A DNA stretch of 64,000 nt from Pelodera strongyloides (GCA_036852015.1 JAANDG010000641.1:17362-81361), one strand, 5' to 3'; shown: positions 37,615 through 45,283, counted from the first letter of the stretch. Notes: generated from the letters alone by a model not told the origin. Made by a program: numbers and translations.

Positions 37615-40600
37615 CATAGAGAAAAGAGAAGTGGCGAGTGAGGTGGACGTACGGACGGGAGAAACAATAAGTCGCGTATGGCATATTATAAATACTATAA
37701 GTGACTTATTGTTTTTCCAGAACGGAATTTGATACAATTACTATTACTGGCCAATTTCTTCTCGTTTAGAAAATTAGGTGTCGTTTCGGAGGATTGCAAA
37801 AAGGTATTTCCAGTGTTTCATTAAAGTAGGCGCGGGAAATTATCAAGTGTGATTACCTGCACCAACTTGACCAGCTTGCCCAACCCGAGAGGCACGTCCA
37901 TCGTGTGCTGCATCACTAGGTCGACTGGTTGTTGGCATCATATTAGTTCCTTTCGGAGCTACTGTACCGGGAACAGAACTTTGAGCATTTCCTCCTAAAA
38001 CCGGATAGAAGTATAAAATAGGATAGCCGTTAGAAGATAAGGATTACAAGTGTGGCTTATTTTTAGTTGAAACGGGAGGGAAACGATCTATCGGATGCAC
38101 AAAATAAATACATATTTCTACATAACATAATTTGCTAAAATGACTAGCCAGTGTCTGCAATTTTTTTTTAGAAAAGTAGATGCTTGTTCAGTTTTGCATA
38201 CAAGGTCACTGCTGGGAAACATTATTATCCAACATATTACCTGTGCTGTGAATGGAACCTCCAAGGGCAGGAACAGCTATTTGAGAACGTTGTGCAGTTT
38301 GGGCTAAAGCACTGGGTCTCACTCGTGGTCCACTAGTGGTCGGCAACGGTACATTAAGAGTCGAAGGAACCGAACCGCCGCCAGAACTTCCAGTACGAAC
38401 GCCTGAAATCAGAATTGGAAATCATGCAGATAATAGTACATTAGAAGTATGAAGCAGTCGAAGAAGTATGAAGGAAAACAAGCTTGAGAGAGGGAGTGAG
38501 AAAGAGAGAGAGTTAGAGAGGGGATGAGTGAGAGAGGGATAAGAAAGAGAGAGTGAGAAAGAGAGCGAGTGAGAAAGAGAAAGAGAGAGAGAAAGAGAAA
38601 GAGAGAGGGAGGCAGAGAGGGGATGGGCGAGAGAGGGAGCGAGAAAGAGAGAGTGAGAAAGAAAGCGTAGAGAGAGAGAGAGGAGAGAGAGGGAGTGAGA
38701 AAGAGAGAAATAGAGAGAGAAAGATGGATAGTTAGAGAGGGAAAAAAGAGAGAGAGTTAGAGAGGGGATGAGTGGGAGAGGGAGCGCGAAAGAAAGGGAG
38801 TGAGAAAGAGAGAAAGAGTTAGAGAGGGGACGAGTGAGAGAGGGATGAGAAAGAGCGAATGAGAAAGAGGGAGTGAGAGAGAGAGAGAGTGAGAGAGAGA
38901 AAGGGAGAGAGTGAGAAGGAGAGAAAGAGAGAGAGAGAGAGAGAGAGCAAAAGAGAAAAAGAGAGGCAGAAAGAGTTATTATTAATTATTACTAACCCTT
39001 TCTTCGAGTTAGGAAAGTAGAGAGAGAGAAAGAGAGAGAGAGTGAGGAAAGTGGAGAGAGAGGAGCAGAGATAAAGGGAGGGAAATGGAGAGAGAGGCAG
39101 AAAGAGTTAGGGAAATAGAGAGATAGGGAGGGAGAGATATAGAGGTAGGGAGACAGAGAGTGTGTGTATATGTTCCAATGATTAACTATCCTTTCAGAGT
39201 GATACCGGTGAATGATAAACTTTACTACCAAATGTATTACCTGTATTGGGTAATTGTGTTGAGGGGACGGCACCGACTTGACCACTCTGAGCATCTCCGC
39301 CTGGCCTGCTCACTCCTGCTCCGAAACCCGCAGTTGCTACCTTCGCAGTACTTTGACCAATAGTACCGGAAACAGTTCCAATGTCCAAATCCTGGCTTGA
39401 ATCTGCACCCATAGAGTTGCTTCCTAAAAGTCGAGTATTTTTTTTAAAGAAAATCGTTGATACTATCTCAGAGCGGGGGAAAGATAAAAGTAGGTACAAG
39501 AAAAATAAACAGTCCAGTAACGAGAGGGAGGATAGGAGGGGTGAGAGAGAGAAGAGAGAGAGAGAAGGGATGTTCTATTTGTGTTTTACTGATTGTGCGT
39601 TTCTATCCTAAACCGAAGTTGCTAACATGATTGCAGATTTCTGCCTAATTTCATTTTAACTTACGTAAAGTGTACTAATGCATTACATGCTAGGTGCCGT
39701 TCTGCTAAGCGACGTTCATCCATTCGGAGACGAGCCTTCACAATGTTTTCATTACAGGGGTCAAAGTGGTAAGTTTGCTTCAAATACAAATGACATTTCA
39801 TTACCTTTAGCACTTTGAGCGGCACGGCCCGCTCCGCGTCCTCCACGGGAACCTCGACCGCCTCGTCCTCTCTTTCCCACACCCCTGGTTGGTACTGTAC
39901 CAGCTCCTGCTGTTGCGAGGGCAGCTCCTCCAGCAGCCATATTCGATGAAGCTAAAAATCAAGTTTTTCTGAATATCAAGTGAATAATTCAGTGCGGTAT
40001 ATGTATGAAAAACAGAAACGGGTGAGAGAGGATGAGAAAAAGAGACGGACGTTGGCGGATTTTACTCTTTCCACATACCCGAATTTGATAAATTTCTGCC
40101 TTGTCTACTAGCTTTTTGTTGTGCCAGTTATGCTTTTCTACTAGTTTTTGTAGCAAAAGTTGCTTGCATAACCACCAAACGTGGAAGAGCCCGGATTACA
40201 CTGTATTTCATTCCCGAGGCCATATTCACCATTCTTACGGAAAAAATTTCCCGTGAAAACAAATTACCCAGAGGCCATATTCACCACTCGTTTCCCCAAA
40301 GGGAATTCCCTGTCGTTTTCTATGCGTGTCTCACATTAGAATGCTATTTTCTGTCCCCAGGGAATGTTTCCCCGATGGAATCGGAGTGGTGAATATGGCC
40401 TCAGGAACAATTTCCTAACGAAAATCCCTCCCGGGAAATATTTTTACCCAATTCCCGCGAAATGTTTTTATTCTTTCCCGAATTCACGCTCCATTTGGGA
40501 AACGGGGAATTTTACCCAAGGGGAAATCTTTTGCTTATTTTCATTGTAATATAATTTTGAATGTGTTTCGTTACTTAACCTAAGCACCCTCAGTAATTAT

Positions 40601-41519
40601 TAGTTAGAGTTCGGACACAATTTCCGTTAGATACAATACAATGGACGATACACCCAACGAAAAATTGCAAAGGTTGTACATCTATTCTCCCGGAAAGGTA
40701 AGGAGCAAAAATAGACGTTGAGGGGAATCGAACCCTGGTCTTGTGGGTTAGAGCCACCAATCCTAACCAATAGACCACAACGGATGCTCTCTGTTTCGCA
40801 CTAGTGTTTATTTAGGGTAGAATATGTATGCTGGACGCGTGCAACTACGAAAAGTTTCCGGAATCTGTCTAATGCTCAAGTCGCATTATTTGCCTTCAAA
40901 CATGTATTCATTAGTAGATATCCCTAGATATCCCTTACAATATTTGTTAATCGTTATAATGAAAGAGAATAGAAAAAAATTAACGTGAACACCTTACTTA
41001 AAGAAGTAGATAGTTATTATTGGCAAACATTCAAATAAAACACGGAAATAATGCGCCAAGCTCGGGTAAAATTCTCCGTTTCCCAGCTCGCTTTTTGGGA
41101 AAAGGGGTGGAGAATTCCGGGAAATGGGAAAATGGTCATTTTGGGTCAAATACTTTCCCAGGAAACGATGTAGTGGTGAGTACGGCCTCCGGAACAGGCT
41201 CATTGCCAGTGGGAAACCTTTGATATCAAATAGGGATTACCTTGACCGGCAGCATCAAGCACTTTTCCACCACGCGATCCTCTGCCTCCTCGCCCTATCT
41301 TCCCAACACCTCTTGTCGCGGCTCCTACTGATACTGGGTCAGTAGAACTTCCGGTAAGGCCCTTCTTGACAACAGCTGAAACAAAGTTTTTTTATGGAAA
41401 ATCAAACACAAAGAAATTGACGGATAAGTAGTATCATAAAGCTGGCAAGATAAAAAGTGCGAGCAGGAGACTAGAAAAAGGAGAAGAATGGAGCGACGTA
41501 GAAAGAGGGCTGCGGTAGC

Positions 41520-41566
<47 letters not shown>

Positions 41567-44500
41567 AGGGAAGTAGAGAGAGGAAGAGAGAGAAGACAGA
41601 GAGAGAAGCAGAGAGAACGATCAGGGTGGGAGGGAAGTAGAGAGAGAGCGCGAGAGACACAGAGACAGAGAGATGGGAGAAAGCGCGCGAGAAAGCGAGG
41701 GAAGTATAAAGAGGGAGGAAAGTAGAGACAGAGAGAGACGCAGAGAGAGAGGGAGGACGGAAAGTGGAGAGAGGCAGAGAAGTAGAGAGAGACGGAAGGA
41801 AGCAGAGAGAGAAAGAGAGGGGAGGGAGGGAAGTAAAGATAGAGTCATAGTTAGGGAAGCAAATAAAAAGGGTGAGACGTGAGAGAAGAAGAATGGAAAT
41901 AGAGGGAAAGAGAGAGAGAGAGAGAGAGAAGAATGGAAACAGAGTGAAAGAGAGAGAGAAGAATGGAAACAGAGTGAAATAGAGAGAGAGAGAGCAGGAA
42001 GTAGAGAGAGAGGTAAGTAGAGAGAGAGAGAGAGAGAGAGGAGAGGAGAGGGAGAGAGGACGGGAAGCAGAGAGGGACGGAGGGAGTGAGTGGAGGGAGA
42101 ATTAGGTGAAAGGAGGGAGAGGGAGAGAGAAGTGGGAACTAGAGAGGGCGAGTGAAGTATACGATAGGGAGGGAGGGGAGCAGAGAAAACCAAAAAGAAA
42201 GAGACATAAAGAAAGAGAGAGACATAGAGAAAGATAGGGAAGAGAGACAGAGAGGGAGAGAGAGAGGGAGAGAGAGGAAGTTGAGAGAGAGGGTAAGTGA
42301 GAGAGTGAGAGAGAGAGCATCCGACTGGTGCATTATCATAATTCACTAAGGAAACTGTACTCTTAAAAGTTACTTGCGTCACGCGTTCGTCCTCCGCGTC
42401 CCGTTCCTCTACCCCGTCCTACACTCTTCTTGCCACGTCCGCCTCTCGGACCTCTCGCTCCGTCCTTCGGTGACTTCGGTCCAGTTCTACCATTCGTGCC
42501 GGTTCCCGCTGCACCGTCCCCGTCACTGTCATCGTCTCCGTCGTCCGAAGACGAAGAAGAGCTGTCTAAAGTAAAGAAATTATGTTTTATCTTTACCTGG
42601 CTTTAGGTCACATTACAACATAAACAACCCATAAATGAGGAGAGAAAACACTTTAAAAAAGTCTATTCGGAGCTCGGCTTATTCAACTACTGGGCACGGG
42701 GATTAGAAACCCTCTAAAATTGGAAAAATATCCAGGATTTTGGACAGTACATGTACGACGACGGCTCCTTTGCGCTAAACAATGTTACCTTTGTGTCCTT
42801 TATTTCCGTTGATAAGTTATATAGAAAAACTCACCAGACTCCTCGGATGTTGTGCTCGGCGGTGTGCTTCGACGGCGGCGGTTCCTTTGGGCTAAAACAT
42901 TTACTTTCACACAGAATAGTAAAAAAACTGAAAATTAACTCATATGTGAACAATTGTTTTATCGTGCTGTCTCTGAACAGCTTAATGATTCACATCAATA
43001 CAAAATACAAGATGACTCCACGTTTTGGTATGGTATTCAAGTTACAAATTGTTATATTGCTCATGCGCAATCACGTAAAATCTCATACTTCCACCACACT
43101 GAAAATGCAAAAAAAAAACTAGTATACATGACATGATAAATTGGGCATATTTTTGCAGTGATCACTGAGTATCTTTGAATATCCCTATTATCTTAAAAAA
43201 AATTTGATTCAATTTTTCGGATTTAGTCATTTTATAAAGAAACTTATTTCAATAATAAGCCTTTTACCAGTTCCGGGCAGATCTCCCAGGCGCAAAGTCC
43301 TCCCCTGTCCATGCACATCGGGGATGAGGTCGATGTACTGCAATTGAGTTTTATTTTTATTTTCGGTAAAAAAAATGTGCATTAACCAATTAAATGGGAA
43401 ATAGAGGGGAACCGTTTGGTGACGATTCCATGCTTTGTAGCGTTAATTGACAATTAGTGGGTTCGTCTTGAATATTTTCTTAAATTGGTCACCAACTAGT
43501 CATCACGTGGTCACCAAATGGTCACCAACCGGTCACTAATTTAGCCTTTTGGGATAACAGTTACCGAGATATGGCAAACAAAAATCAATATGCTCGGCCG
43601 CAATCACAAATAGTTTGCTAAATCATACGTCGGACAACTCAATTTTTTTCTCGTGTATATATCCGACTTGTTAGCGGAACGATTTTCTGTTTTAGTCATT
43701 TTGGAATTTGAACATGAACACGAAAACAATGCTTTCCCACTCACAACTTTCTCCTAAGTACTTACGATGTCCTCGGCCAGCTTGTCAATAGCTTCAGCCT
43801 TTCTGATGAGCGGGCGGAAGAGATTCTTCCTCAGGTCCGCTGCCAAAATCGCCTTCTGTAGGGAGAAAACGGCATTGTCGCGCCCCGAGGTCCCGTTGAT
43901 AAACTGAAAATATTCACATCCACAATGCAATAATGGTACACAAAGGCCAACACGCCGGCAAAACTAGACATTCCAAGCAATGCGTACCATGAGATTTAGC
44001 ATATATAAGAGCTTACTCGGGTTATGGCACAATTAATAGAAGAGAAGGCTCTCGTGGGATCTCTTACGAGAGCTTCCTTCCTAGCCAGTTCCAGGGCTCT
44101 CCCGAGCCAAATCTCTATCAGTTTGACCGATGCCTCCTGAAATATGTAAACTATTATATAGAGAAAGTAAAACTTCTCGATATGACACTTTCTACTTGGG
44201 ATTCACTTTAATTACTAAGGAAACCGAAAGAGTCTATTACTGTGACGTTCTCGTCGGCGCGTGAGCCAGCAGTTACTTTTTTCATGTTTATCAAAGCATA
44301 AACTCATATATTATCCTTCATAACTTGCATTACACGATAGTATATCGTATCTGATAATATACGTTCACACATATTATCATATATTCATATATTAACCAAG
44401 GATCAATGTTTACTAGTACGACACGGGAGACCTGCGCAAACACCCGCCCCTTGAGGCACTGGCGCACGCAAGGCCACTTCAGCACCGCGCGAATTTGGCG

Positions 44501-45283
44501 CGCGCGGTAAATAAGCGACAATTTGTGCGCGTTACGTGCGCCAATTGTACCTTTTTACGCGCGGAGGGTATGTCCCACGATAAGTAAGCCACATTTTATG
44601 TGCGGTACATGGGCCAAATGTACCTGTACACGCGCGGTAGGTACGCCACAATTTGTGCACGGCGACTGAGCCAACTGTATTTGTACTGTTGCACTCACAC
44701 ATGGGACATATCTGATCTGCTGTATTGCAGTGATAATTGTAACTTGTCAGTAAACACTACAGAAGTATTGTATTAATAGCTAAAAGAAGAAATCAATAAA
44801 GCACATACATCATCAGTCCTGTTCCACAGCGAGCGAGCGGCGAGGAAGAAGCGAATTTCCGCCAGCTTCGCTTCAAAGGCGCTGCTCTTGAGGCACGTCA
44901 TGAGTGACGTCTGGTCGCGCCACTAAAAGATTTGTATCATTTCAGAAAAGAGAAACTTATTACTCATCAGAAAAAGTTTGCCAACACTACACTCATTGGC
45001 AGCGTACCTCATGCATGCTTATAGTATAATTTATCAATAGATTATTCGATCAAAAACTCCCACGTCACAACAATCGTTTACTTTGGCCTTCTTCTCACAT
45101 ACTTGCAGAAAAATCGTAAATGCGAGATAAAAGATAAAACCTTACCTCATCAATGACTTCGTCAAAGTCGGTGATATTAATGGGAGCCAGCTTGCCCACG
45201 GCTGCTCCCACCTTCTTCACTAACTTCACTTTCTTAAATCCTCCTCCGGTAACTCCACCAGCATTTCCAATTACTGGCATCAT
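17764..45283 (-). CDS. Novel 30-exon RGG/low-complexity nuclear-type protein, 1,026 aa
   Basis: Exons were chained by hand from 45283 (ATG ATG in a first exon bounded 45289-45146) to a TAA at 17764-17766. All 29 introns have GT..AG ends, the frame stays open, and exon lengths sum to 3,087 nt (a multiple of three). From exon 5 to exon 30 every junction is phase 1, so internal exons are symmetric and can be duplicated without frame loss. The product has a helical N-terminal region (about 1-190), an Arg/Ser stretch and acidic Ser tract (about 195-235), RGG segments (about 250-365), a Gly/Ser/Thr/Pro/Gln body, two copies of an RSDDTLR module, and a basic tail. The composition is typical of RNA-binding or condensate-forming nuclear proteins; that role is inference. 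I recognise no family. An upstream non-coding or coding exon is possible (49607-49646). The exon 14-15 intron holds the BEL element. Confidence 0.75.
17890..17985 (-). pseudogene. tRNA-like sequence with Pol III B box
   Basis: Lies on the minus strand in the exon 29-30 intron. It has a consensus B box (GGTTCGAGTCC), an A-box-like GGTACAATGACTTG about 50 bases upstream, and a run of T at the end that could stop Pol III. The acceptor stem does not pair well and the anticodon arm has an oversized loop, so this is more likely a tRNA-derived SINE fragment or pseudogene than a working tRNA. Confidence 0.45.
21845..22027. mobile_element. piggyBac-type MITE, copy 2 (TTAA flanks)
   Basis: 183 bp flanked by TTAA. 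The termini AGCGAAATACCGGCCGG and CCGGCTGGTATTTCGCT are nearly perfect inverted repeats, continuing with TTTTTGAAACGCATC. It is the same family as 15693-15881 in opposite relative orientation, recognisable by the internal GCATATGAAGCATA / TATGCTTCATATGC segment. It lies in the exon 20-21 intron of the RGG gene. Confidence 0.8.
23880..24170. repeat. GC-rich repeat related to GGCGTGCAAGC elements
   Basis: A cluster of GCACGCC, GGCGCGCC and CACGCCGCTTGCACGCC motifs in an otherwise AT-rich intron. The right end (CGCCGCTTGCACGCCAATTT) matches sequence at 54897-54914 next to the 121-bp element at 54753-54873. It is probably a diverged or longer member of the same family. I cannot set exact ends. 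Confidence 0.45.
24370..25001 (-). repeat. 3' LTR of the BEL element
   Basis: 632 bp, near-identical to 35648-36280. The terminal inverted dinucleotides are TG/CA, and the outer side is bordered by the GTAAT target duplication. The sequence just inside (TTTTCCGGAG on the element strand) is only weakly purine-rich, so a classical polypurine tract is not obvious. Confidence 0.95.
25401..26928 (-). CDS. Spliced accessory gene of the BEL element, zinc-knuckle protein, 324 aa
   Basis: Three exons between pol and the 3' LTR: 26929-26657 (ATG at 26928, right after a TTGCAG acceptor), 26390-26270, and 25982-25401 (stop TAA). Donors are AAAAG|GTCAGT and CTAAG|GTAAAA; acceptors are ACCTAG and CTTTAG. 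The exons join at phases 2 and 0 with an open frame throughout, which chance would rarely give. Exon 1 is acidic and Pro-rich (NEETRPPPPPPTDDVEEINE) and ends with a helix-like segment (SETFGINPAVLKDF). Exon 2 is hydrophilic, ending NPTNPSPAKKAK. Exon 3 ends with CRKCGLGEHGTAAC, a CX2CX4HX4C zinc knuckle, preceded by a similar CESCFGRHAPTVTC. No membrane segment was seen, so it is not an envelope-like protein. The role is unknown; RNA binding is inferred from the knuckles. Confidence 0.65.
27397..27462 (-). repeat. 66-base homopolymer: poly(A) on the element strand
   Basis: An uninterrupted run of 66 T on the plus strand, which is poly(A) in the element's sense direction, about 105 bases past the pol stop codon. 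It could mark an old junction between a polyadenylated pol-containing RNA and the extra 3' segment, or simply be a homopolymer that grew. Confidence 0.9.
27567..31337 (-). CDS. pol: BEL pol: reverse transcriptase, RNase H, integrase
   Basis: 1,256-residue open frame. The reverse transcriptase has MIADIEKAF at about 236-244, VPFGLTCSPF at 281-290 and the catalytic box LYVDNVV (YVDN at 318-321, in place of YXDD). The BEL-typical YDPLGW lies at 419-424. RNase H acidic residues are D490 (FTDAS), E531, D564 (FSDS) and D619. The integrase has CFEC at 876-879 as the CC half of its zinc finger, and a catalytic triad D912 (GIDHAGPY), D975 (ITDNGTNF) and E1032 (GGHFERLV). A C-terminal WPIGKITEIHTGKDGKTRTV matches the domain seen at the end of BEL/Pao integrases. 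The chosen start is simply the first Met after an in-frame stop; the true polyprotein would come from upstream. The core is intact, unlike the protease junction upstream. Confidence 0.95.
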   Translation of the reverse strand: MKKWNIQPEIIIGQDYLNLFYLEHQTINHLPSGLIITPTKLGNVISGNETQNSEHYNNPTTCTTKTKVIEDPWALENNETIEEQNRNIIEDFENNAQWINDRLHVKLCWRKEDNRELPTNYHLALKRLENIIPIFKGSQKQLEEYKQIFETQLQNHIIELVPQEQITESQNRIHYLAHHPVFKETSNTTKVRIVYDGSAHYRNQPSINDLLHPGPTTLPKVAGSLLRTRSYKNMMIADIEKAFHQIGLLPEERDSTRFLWLKDINKPPTENNLIHYRFTRVPFGLTCSPFLLSASVNHHLNQNKQEPQLCNKIKRDLYVDNVVIDGETTEEILTTQTKSHEIFQQLSMNLREYATNDRYAQTKIPQNLRNDKPQQKLLGINWNLITDRYELSVKIDDKLKRIKNSITLGTIYSALHKVYDPLGWSTPLMVEAKLFGQEMWKYGIKWKAPIAQNHQTKWEQIKKNLGTQNISIPRTIFANNTENTLYIFTDASPLAYATCTYVQINNAKPHLLSGTNNLNPLAHPLTVPRAELQAILKGFEFAQFIVEEMKSTLAKITSIKLFSDSMVAIQQITKPNTTNMDVFTRNRVLKSRKIYKTLTETHKIPTNIHHIRGDINPADYGTKVFNKTDIDWNLWFHGPKFLETPTINWPENSRTIYQLPEDLGEVEDLTKEPKLPSKQNEPPPLISNLTKTKQKLPENVPSTTRYESIISIGEHGTWKRLLKSTEVVLRIATTWIKKTKPNHQFQPILETFNKETETPLTTSTIDGKKNATLFLIKEHQLRNLETITTETRNKIATYSDENQIIRTRTRLEHAGLDPQGTPYLTNEKHFIRMITNHHHWSNNTHYNQVFTSSIMKKYFSFQTKVTKTIKETVQTCFECRREAVLPFRYPEMPPLPKDRVTKNRPFNNCGIDHAGPYLINETNHTQTKTWITLFVCMVTRAIHIELADNMSTQEFLDCLERFISRRGKPSLIITDNGTNFVKAAKLIGNQSNHTTPINLETDPETTTIRTSHTGIKWQFNTPSAPWQGGHFERLVRTVKETLTKLTTKLPTSKKELQQLLIRVEAIINSRPIAETEDPPIVLRPADFLFPNINLVHELNFDEPETNEHQTKIPESMQQLYKNRMTLDKQVWDVWSNIYISQLNERKNRGSMNSHRHTTHDRTPQLNENVLIQNATSPKNEWPIGKITEIHTGKDGKTRTVTITLRTGKTLKRPINQVFPLSTSTQNNQPQTETTNNKNQETKNTHLNKPTRTNPHR
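31445..31858 (-). pseudogene. BEL aspartic protease region, frame-broken
   Basis: This frame carries the aspartic protease active-site motif LFLDSGAQQSF. It overlaps the end of gag in a different frame, then runs out at 31445. Protease-like sequence continues in the third frame from about 31565 to 31340, and pol then resumes in the gag frame at 31337. There are thus three successive frame changes, all in the same direction. BEL elements usually encode gag-pol as one frame or with one shift, so this copy is probably inactive here, unless the shifts are sequencing errors in homopolymers. I describe the breaks only. Confidence 0.7.
31761..34505 (-). CDS. gag: BEL gag, 914 aa
   Basis: The ATG lies directly behind a TTTCAG splice-acceptor-like sequence. 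The N-terminal 100 residues are helical and charged, followed by an acidic stretch (DTDEDDVDNNDEKNDLDD) and a Gln/Asn-rich linker. The segment at about 420-440 with VIPTFDGKPENFRSF is the signature of the Gag domain found in BEL/Pao elements (DUF1759-like). Three zinc knuckles follow: CIFCEELGHRPVDC (607-620), CKICFETDHKSYEC (639-652) and CTDCEGPHYQSFC (657-669). The tail to residue 914 is Arg/Ser/Asn-rich. Gag packages the RNA into virus-like particles. It is long for a Gag. Confidence 0.9.
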   Translation of the reverse strand: MLFSHAKTSVTKAKKWFTTTGDPGIAYWQQAGIPPDEEEQFQRFFKTFLEHHIKLDKAIKLATSHQLTETKTDYQNWIEKLETQEAFTTLKNCTNKLRALENLYQTETGKTLTLVHSDGSTTKVDTDEDDVDNNDEKNDLDDINNEGERGEEHENQDSLTSENKRNPQPPRSFNHNLAPSCINLNLSTTALIPSPLQQDNRTSSQPNLFNTPLLQTTNPQSQQIAPTQQKQITLTRNQRTTQTVSLKQTQQPIQQQTTRESEIALIQTLNNANLELTHTNTRQFMEMRAMNAELERLQQITRETPIFASSYTNLHQPQNQSTAQPRPTPAIASNPHWNAPRQANHAICNEPQLNLNRNNQNVYQNYHQTQTPQPMNNHLGISYQTANQYQTLNMPLNHNRQNYETPPPVHPNTNIPLEQLHLVIPTFDGKPENFRSFINTTTYILERYPQIPEITKFQLLQQKCTPDIQNQLSNLQNMEHCYHEAVKYLRDQYGNKQVVVNSIYNQFAFMKPAKTTKEIQENILRLKALSKNLNQYDPTNTIHYRETCWEKFPRSFKARVETSYPEDCFNWSTNEMFEAMQRTCNIITKTENQITNNYLRRAEFTPCIFCEELGHRPVDCSNIKPEQKALKIQNMHSRCKICFETDHKSYECDQARCTDCEGPHYQSFCKQIELQLQTQRNQEPRKHETSSYHHNHSNQSPHDQSRNNYWRSRSRSNDRHHGNHRSRYHDYKSPNRVSFRTPSFDRSRENSSNRSNSTYHPYNQRTWNRDRSNERDRNNYHNNQTNYRNRDYSENRQTSSNKHKQHHNNYNNRYNRTPSRTSSGRSTSPYSNKTKPQTSTTRSESDSRQRSYPSNHRSPMPSRNRHQTPPIPERKTYSILKQNEPTHLYFDHDRQEIEEDPYETHTTGNHSFRD
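35209..35442 (-). CDS. Possible leader exon spliced to gag
   Basis: A 78-codon frame starting MPARQHGQEERVATSPRAQE and reaching an AAAC|GTGAGT donor at 35208. Joined to the TTTCAG|ATG acceptor at 34505 it would be in frame (phase 0 to 0) with gag, adding 78 residues. A second acceptor-like TTTCAG lies inside it. It may be a real coding leader exon or a 5' untranslated exon. Between the donor and 35110 there is a 46-base direct duplication (GGTCATAGTTGAGAAGAATG). Confidence 0.4.
35628..35645 (-). promoter_or_regulatory. tRNA primer-binding site
   Basis: Two bases after the 5' LTR the element strand reads TGGTGCACCGTCCGGATT, complementary to the 3' end of a tRNA whose acceptor stem would begin GCACCGT and carry CCA. 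This primes minus-strand DNA synthesis. A glycine tRNA is a plausible primer by its GCRCCG-like start, but that needs the host tRNA set. Confidence 0.7.
35648..36280 (-). repeat. 5' LTR of the BEL element
   Basis: 633 bp, bordered by GTAAT on its outer side. It should contain the element's promoter and polyadenylation signals in the minus direction. I did not find an unambiguous TATA box. Open frames within the LTR occur in both copies on the opposite strand and are not considered genes. Confidence 0.95.
36501..42565 (-). CDS. RGG gene exons 7-14: acidic, RGG and Gly/Ser/Gln repeats
   Basis: Exon bounds: 42374-42565, 41241-41375, 39805-39951, 39241-39423, 38241-38402, 37857-37994, 37332-37415, 36501-36653; all are phase 1 at both ends. 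Exon 7 has SSSSSSDDGDDDSDGDG and then an Arg/Gly part (GPRGGRGKK, VGRGRGTGRGGRTR). Exons 8 and 9 are paralogous, each with TRGVGK followed by GRGGRGSRGG. Exons 10-12 and 14 share a looser pattern of Ser/Val/Pro/Thr followed by Gln-rich ends (AQSGQVGAV, VGQAGQVGA, SQVVQGDQV). RGG boxes are known RNA-binding and arginine-methylation sites. Most introns here contain long GA tracts. Confidence 0.75.
36770..36836. repeat. (GA)n microsatellite
   Basis: About 67 bases of almost pure GA in the exon 13-14 intron of the RGG gene. It is preceded by ATGAAGGGAAACCAGCTGGG, related to the flank of the GA tract in the neighbouring intron at 37507-37530. Confidence 0.95.
36990..37170. repeat. GC-rich cluster of GTGCGCC/GGCGCAC motifs
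   Basis: Dense GTGCGCC, GCGCCAC and related 7-mers within an AT-rich intron (for example GTGCGCCAGTGGTGCGCC). Similar in style to the blocks at 44440-44690 and 23880-24170. Possibly an old GC-rich transposon with internal sub-repeats. No clear termini. Confidence 0.5.
37525..37612. repeat. (GA)n microsatellite
   Basis: GA-rich run with a core of about 40 pure GA bases, in the exon 12-13 intron, preceded by TTATGAAGGGAAACTAACTA, the same lead-in as in the adjacent intron. This supports duplication of an exon together with its intron. Confidence 0.95.
38480..39165. repeat. Long compound GA-rich satellite
   Basis: Nearly 700 bases of (GAGA) with AAAGAGAG, GGAGTGAGAAAG and TTAGAGAGGGGA sub-repeats, in the exon 10-11 intron. 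Open frames through it (Arg/Glu on plus, Ser/Leu on minus) are by-products of the repeat. Confidence 0.95.
40271..40402. mobile_element. MITE with GAGGCCATATTCACCACTC termini
   Basis: 132 bp whose first 19 bases are the exact reverse complement of its last 19; the arms continue with related TTTCCCC/GGGAAA sequence. It sits next to another partial copy (GAGGCCATATTCACCATTC at 40216) and is related to 41171-41188 (GTAGTGGTGAGTACGGCCTC). No coding sequence and no clear target duplication. Confidence 0.7.
40712..40787 (-). pseudogene. tRNA-Glu-like pseudogene with CTA anticodon
   Basis: On the minus strand the D arm (GGTCTATTGGTTAGGAT), anticodon arm and T loop (GGTTCGATTCC) follow eukaryotic tRNA-Glu closely. 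The anticodon loop reads CTCTAAC, putting CTA at positions 34-36 instead of CTC, which on paper pairs with the UAG stop codon. The T stem has two mismatches and the outer two base pairs of the acceptor stem fail, so a decayed tRNA or SINE head is more likely than a working suppressor. It is followed by five T. Confidence 0.55.
41518..42320. repeat. Long compound GA-rich satellite
   Basis: About 800 bases of GA with AGAGAGAAGAATGGAAACAG, GGAAGTAGAGAGAG and similar sub-repeats in the exon 7-8 intron. Three adjacent units of AGAAGAATGGAAAYAGAG... around 41888-41975 are a short tandem repeat. Long Ser/Leu or Arg/Glu frames across it are artefacts. Confidence 0.95.

Noticed and set aside
38553..39294. 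Arg/Glu-rich and Ser/Leu-rich open frames
   Set aside because: Same cause: GA-rich intronic satellite between RGG-gene exons 10 and 11.
36730..42320. CRISPR-like or tandem array in the 36-42 kb region
   Set aside because: The regular spacing comes from repeated exons and GA introns, not from short identical repeats with unique spacers; the genome is eukaryotic.
41621..42382. 253-codon Ser/Leu-rich open frame on the minus strand
   Set aside because: It is the complement of the GA satellite; any frame through (GA)n without stops is long. No start context, splice site or non-repeat content.
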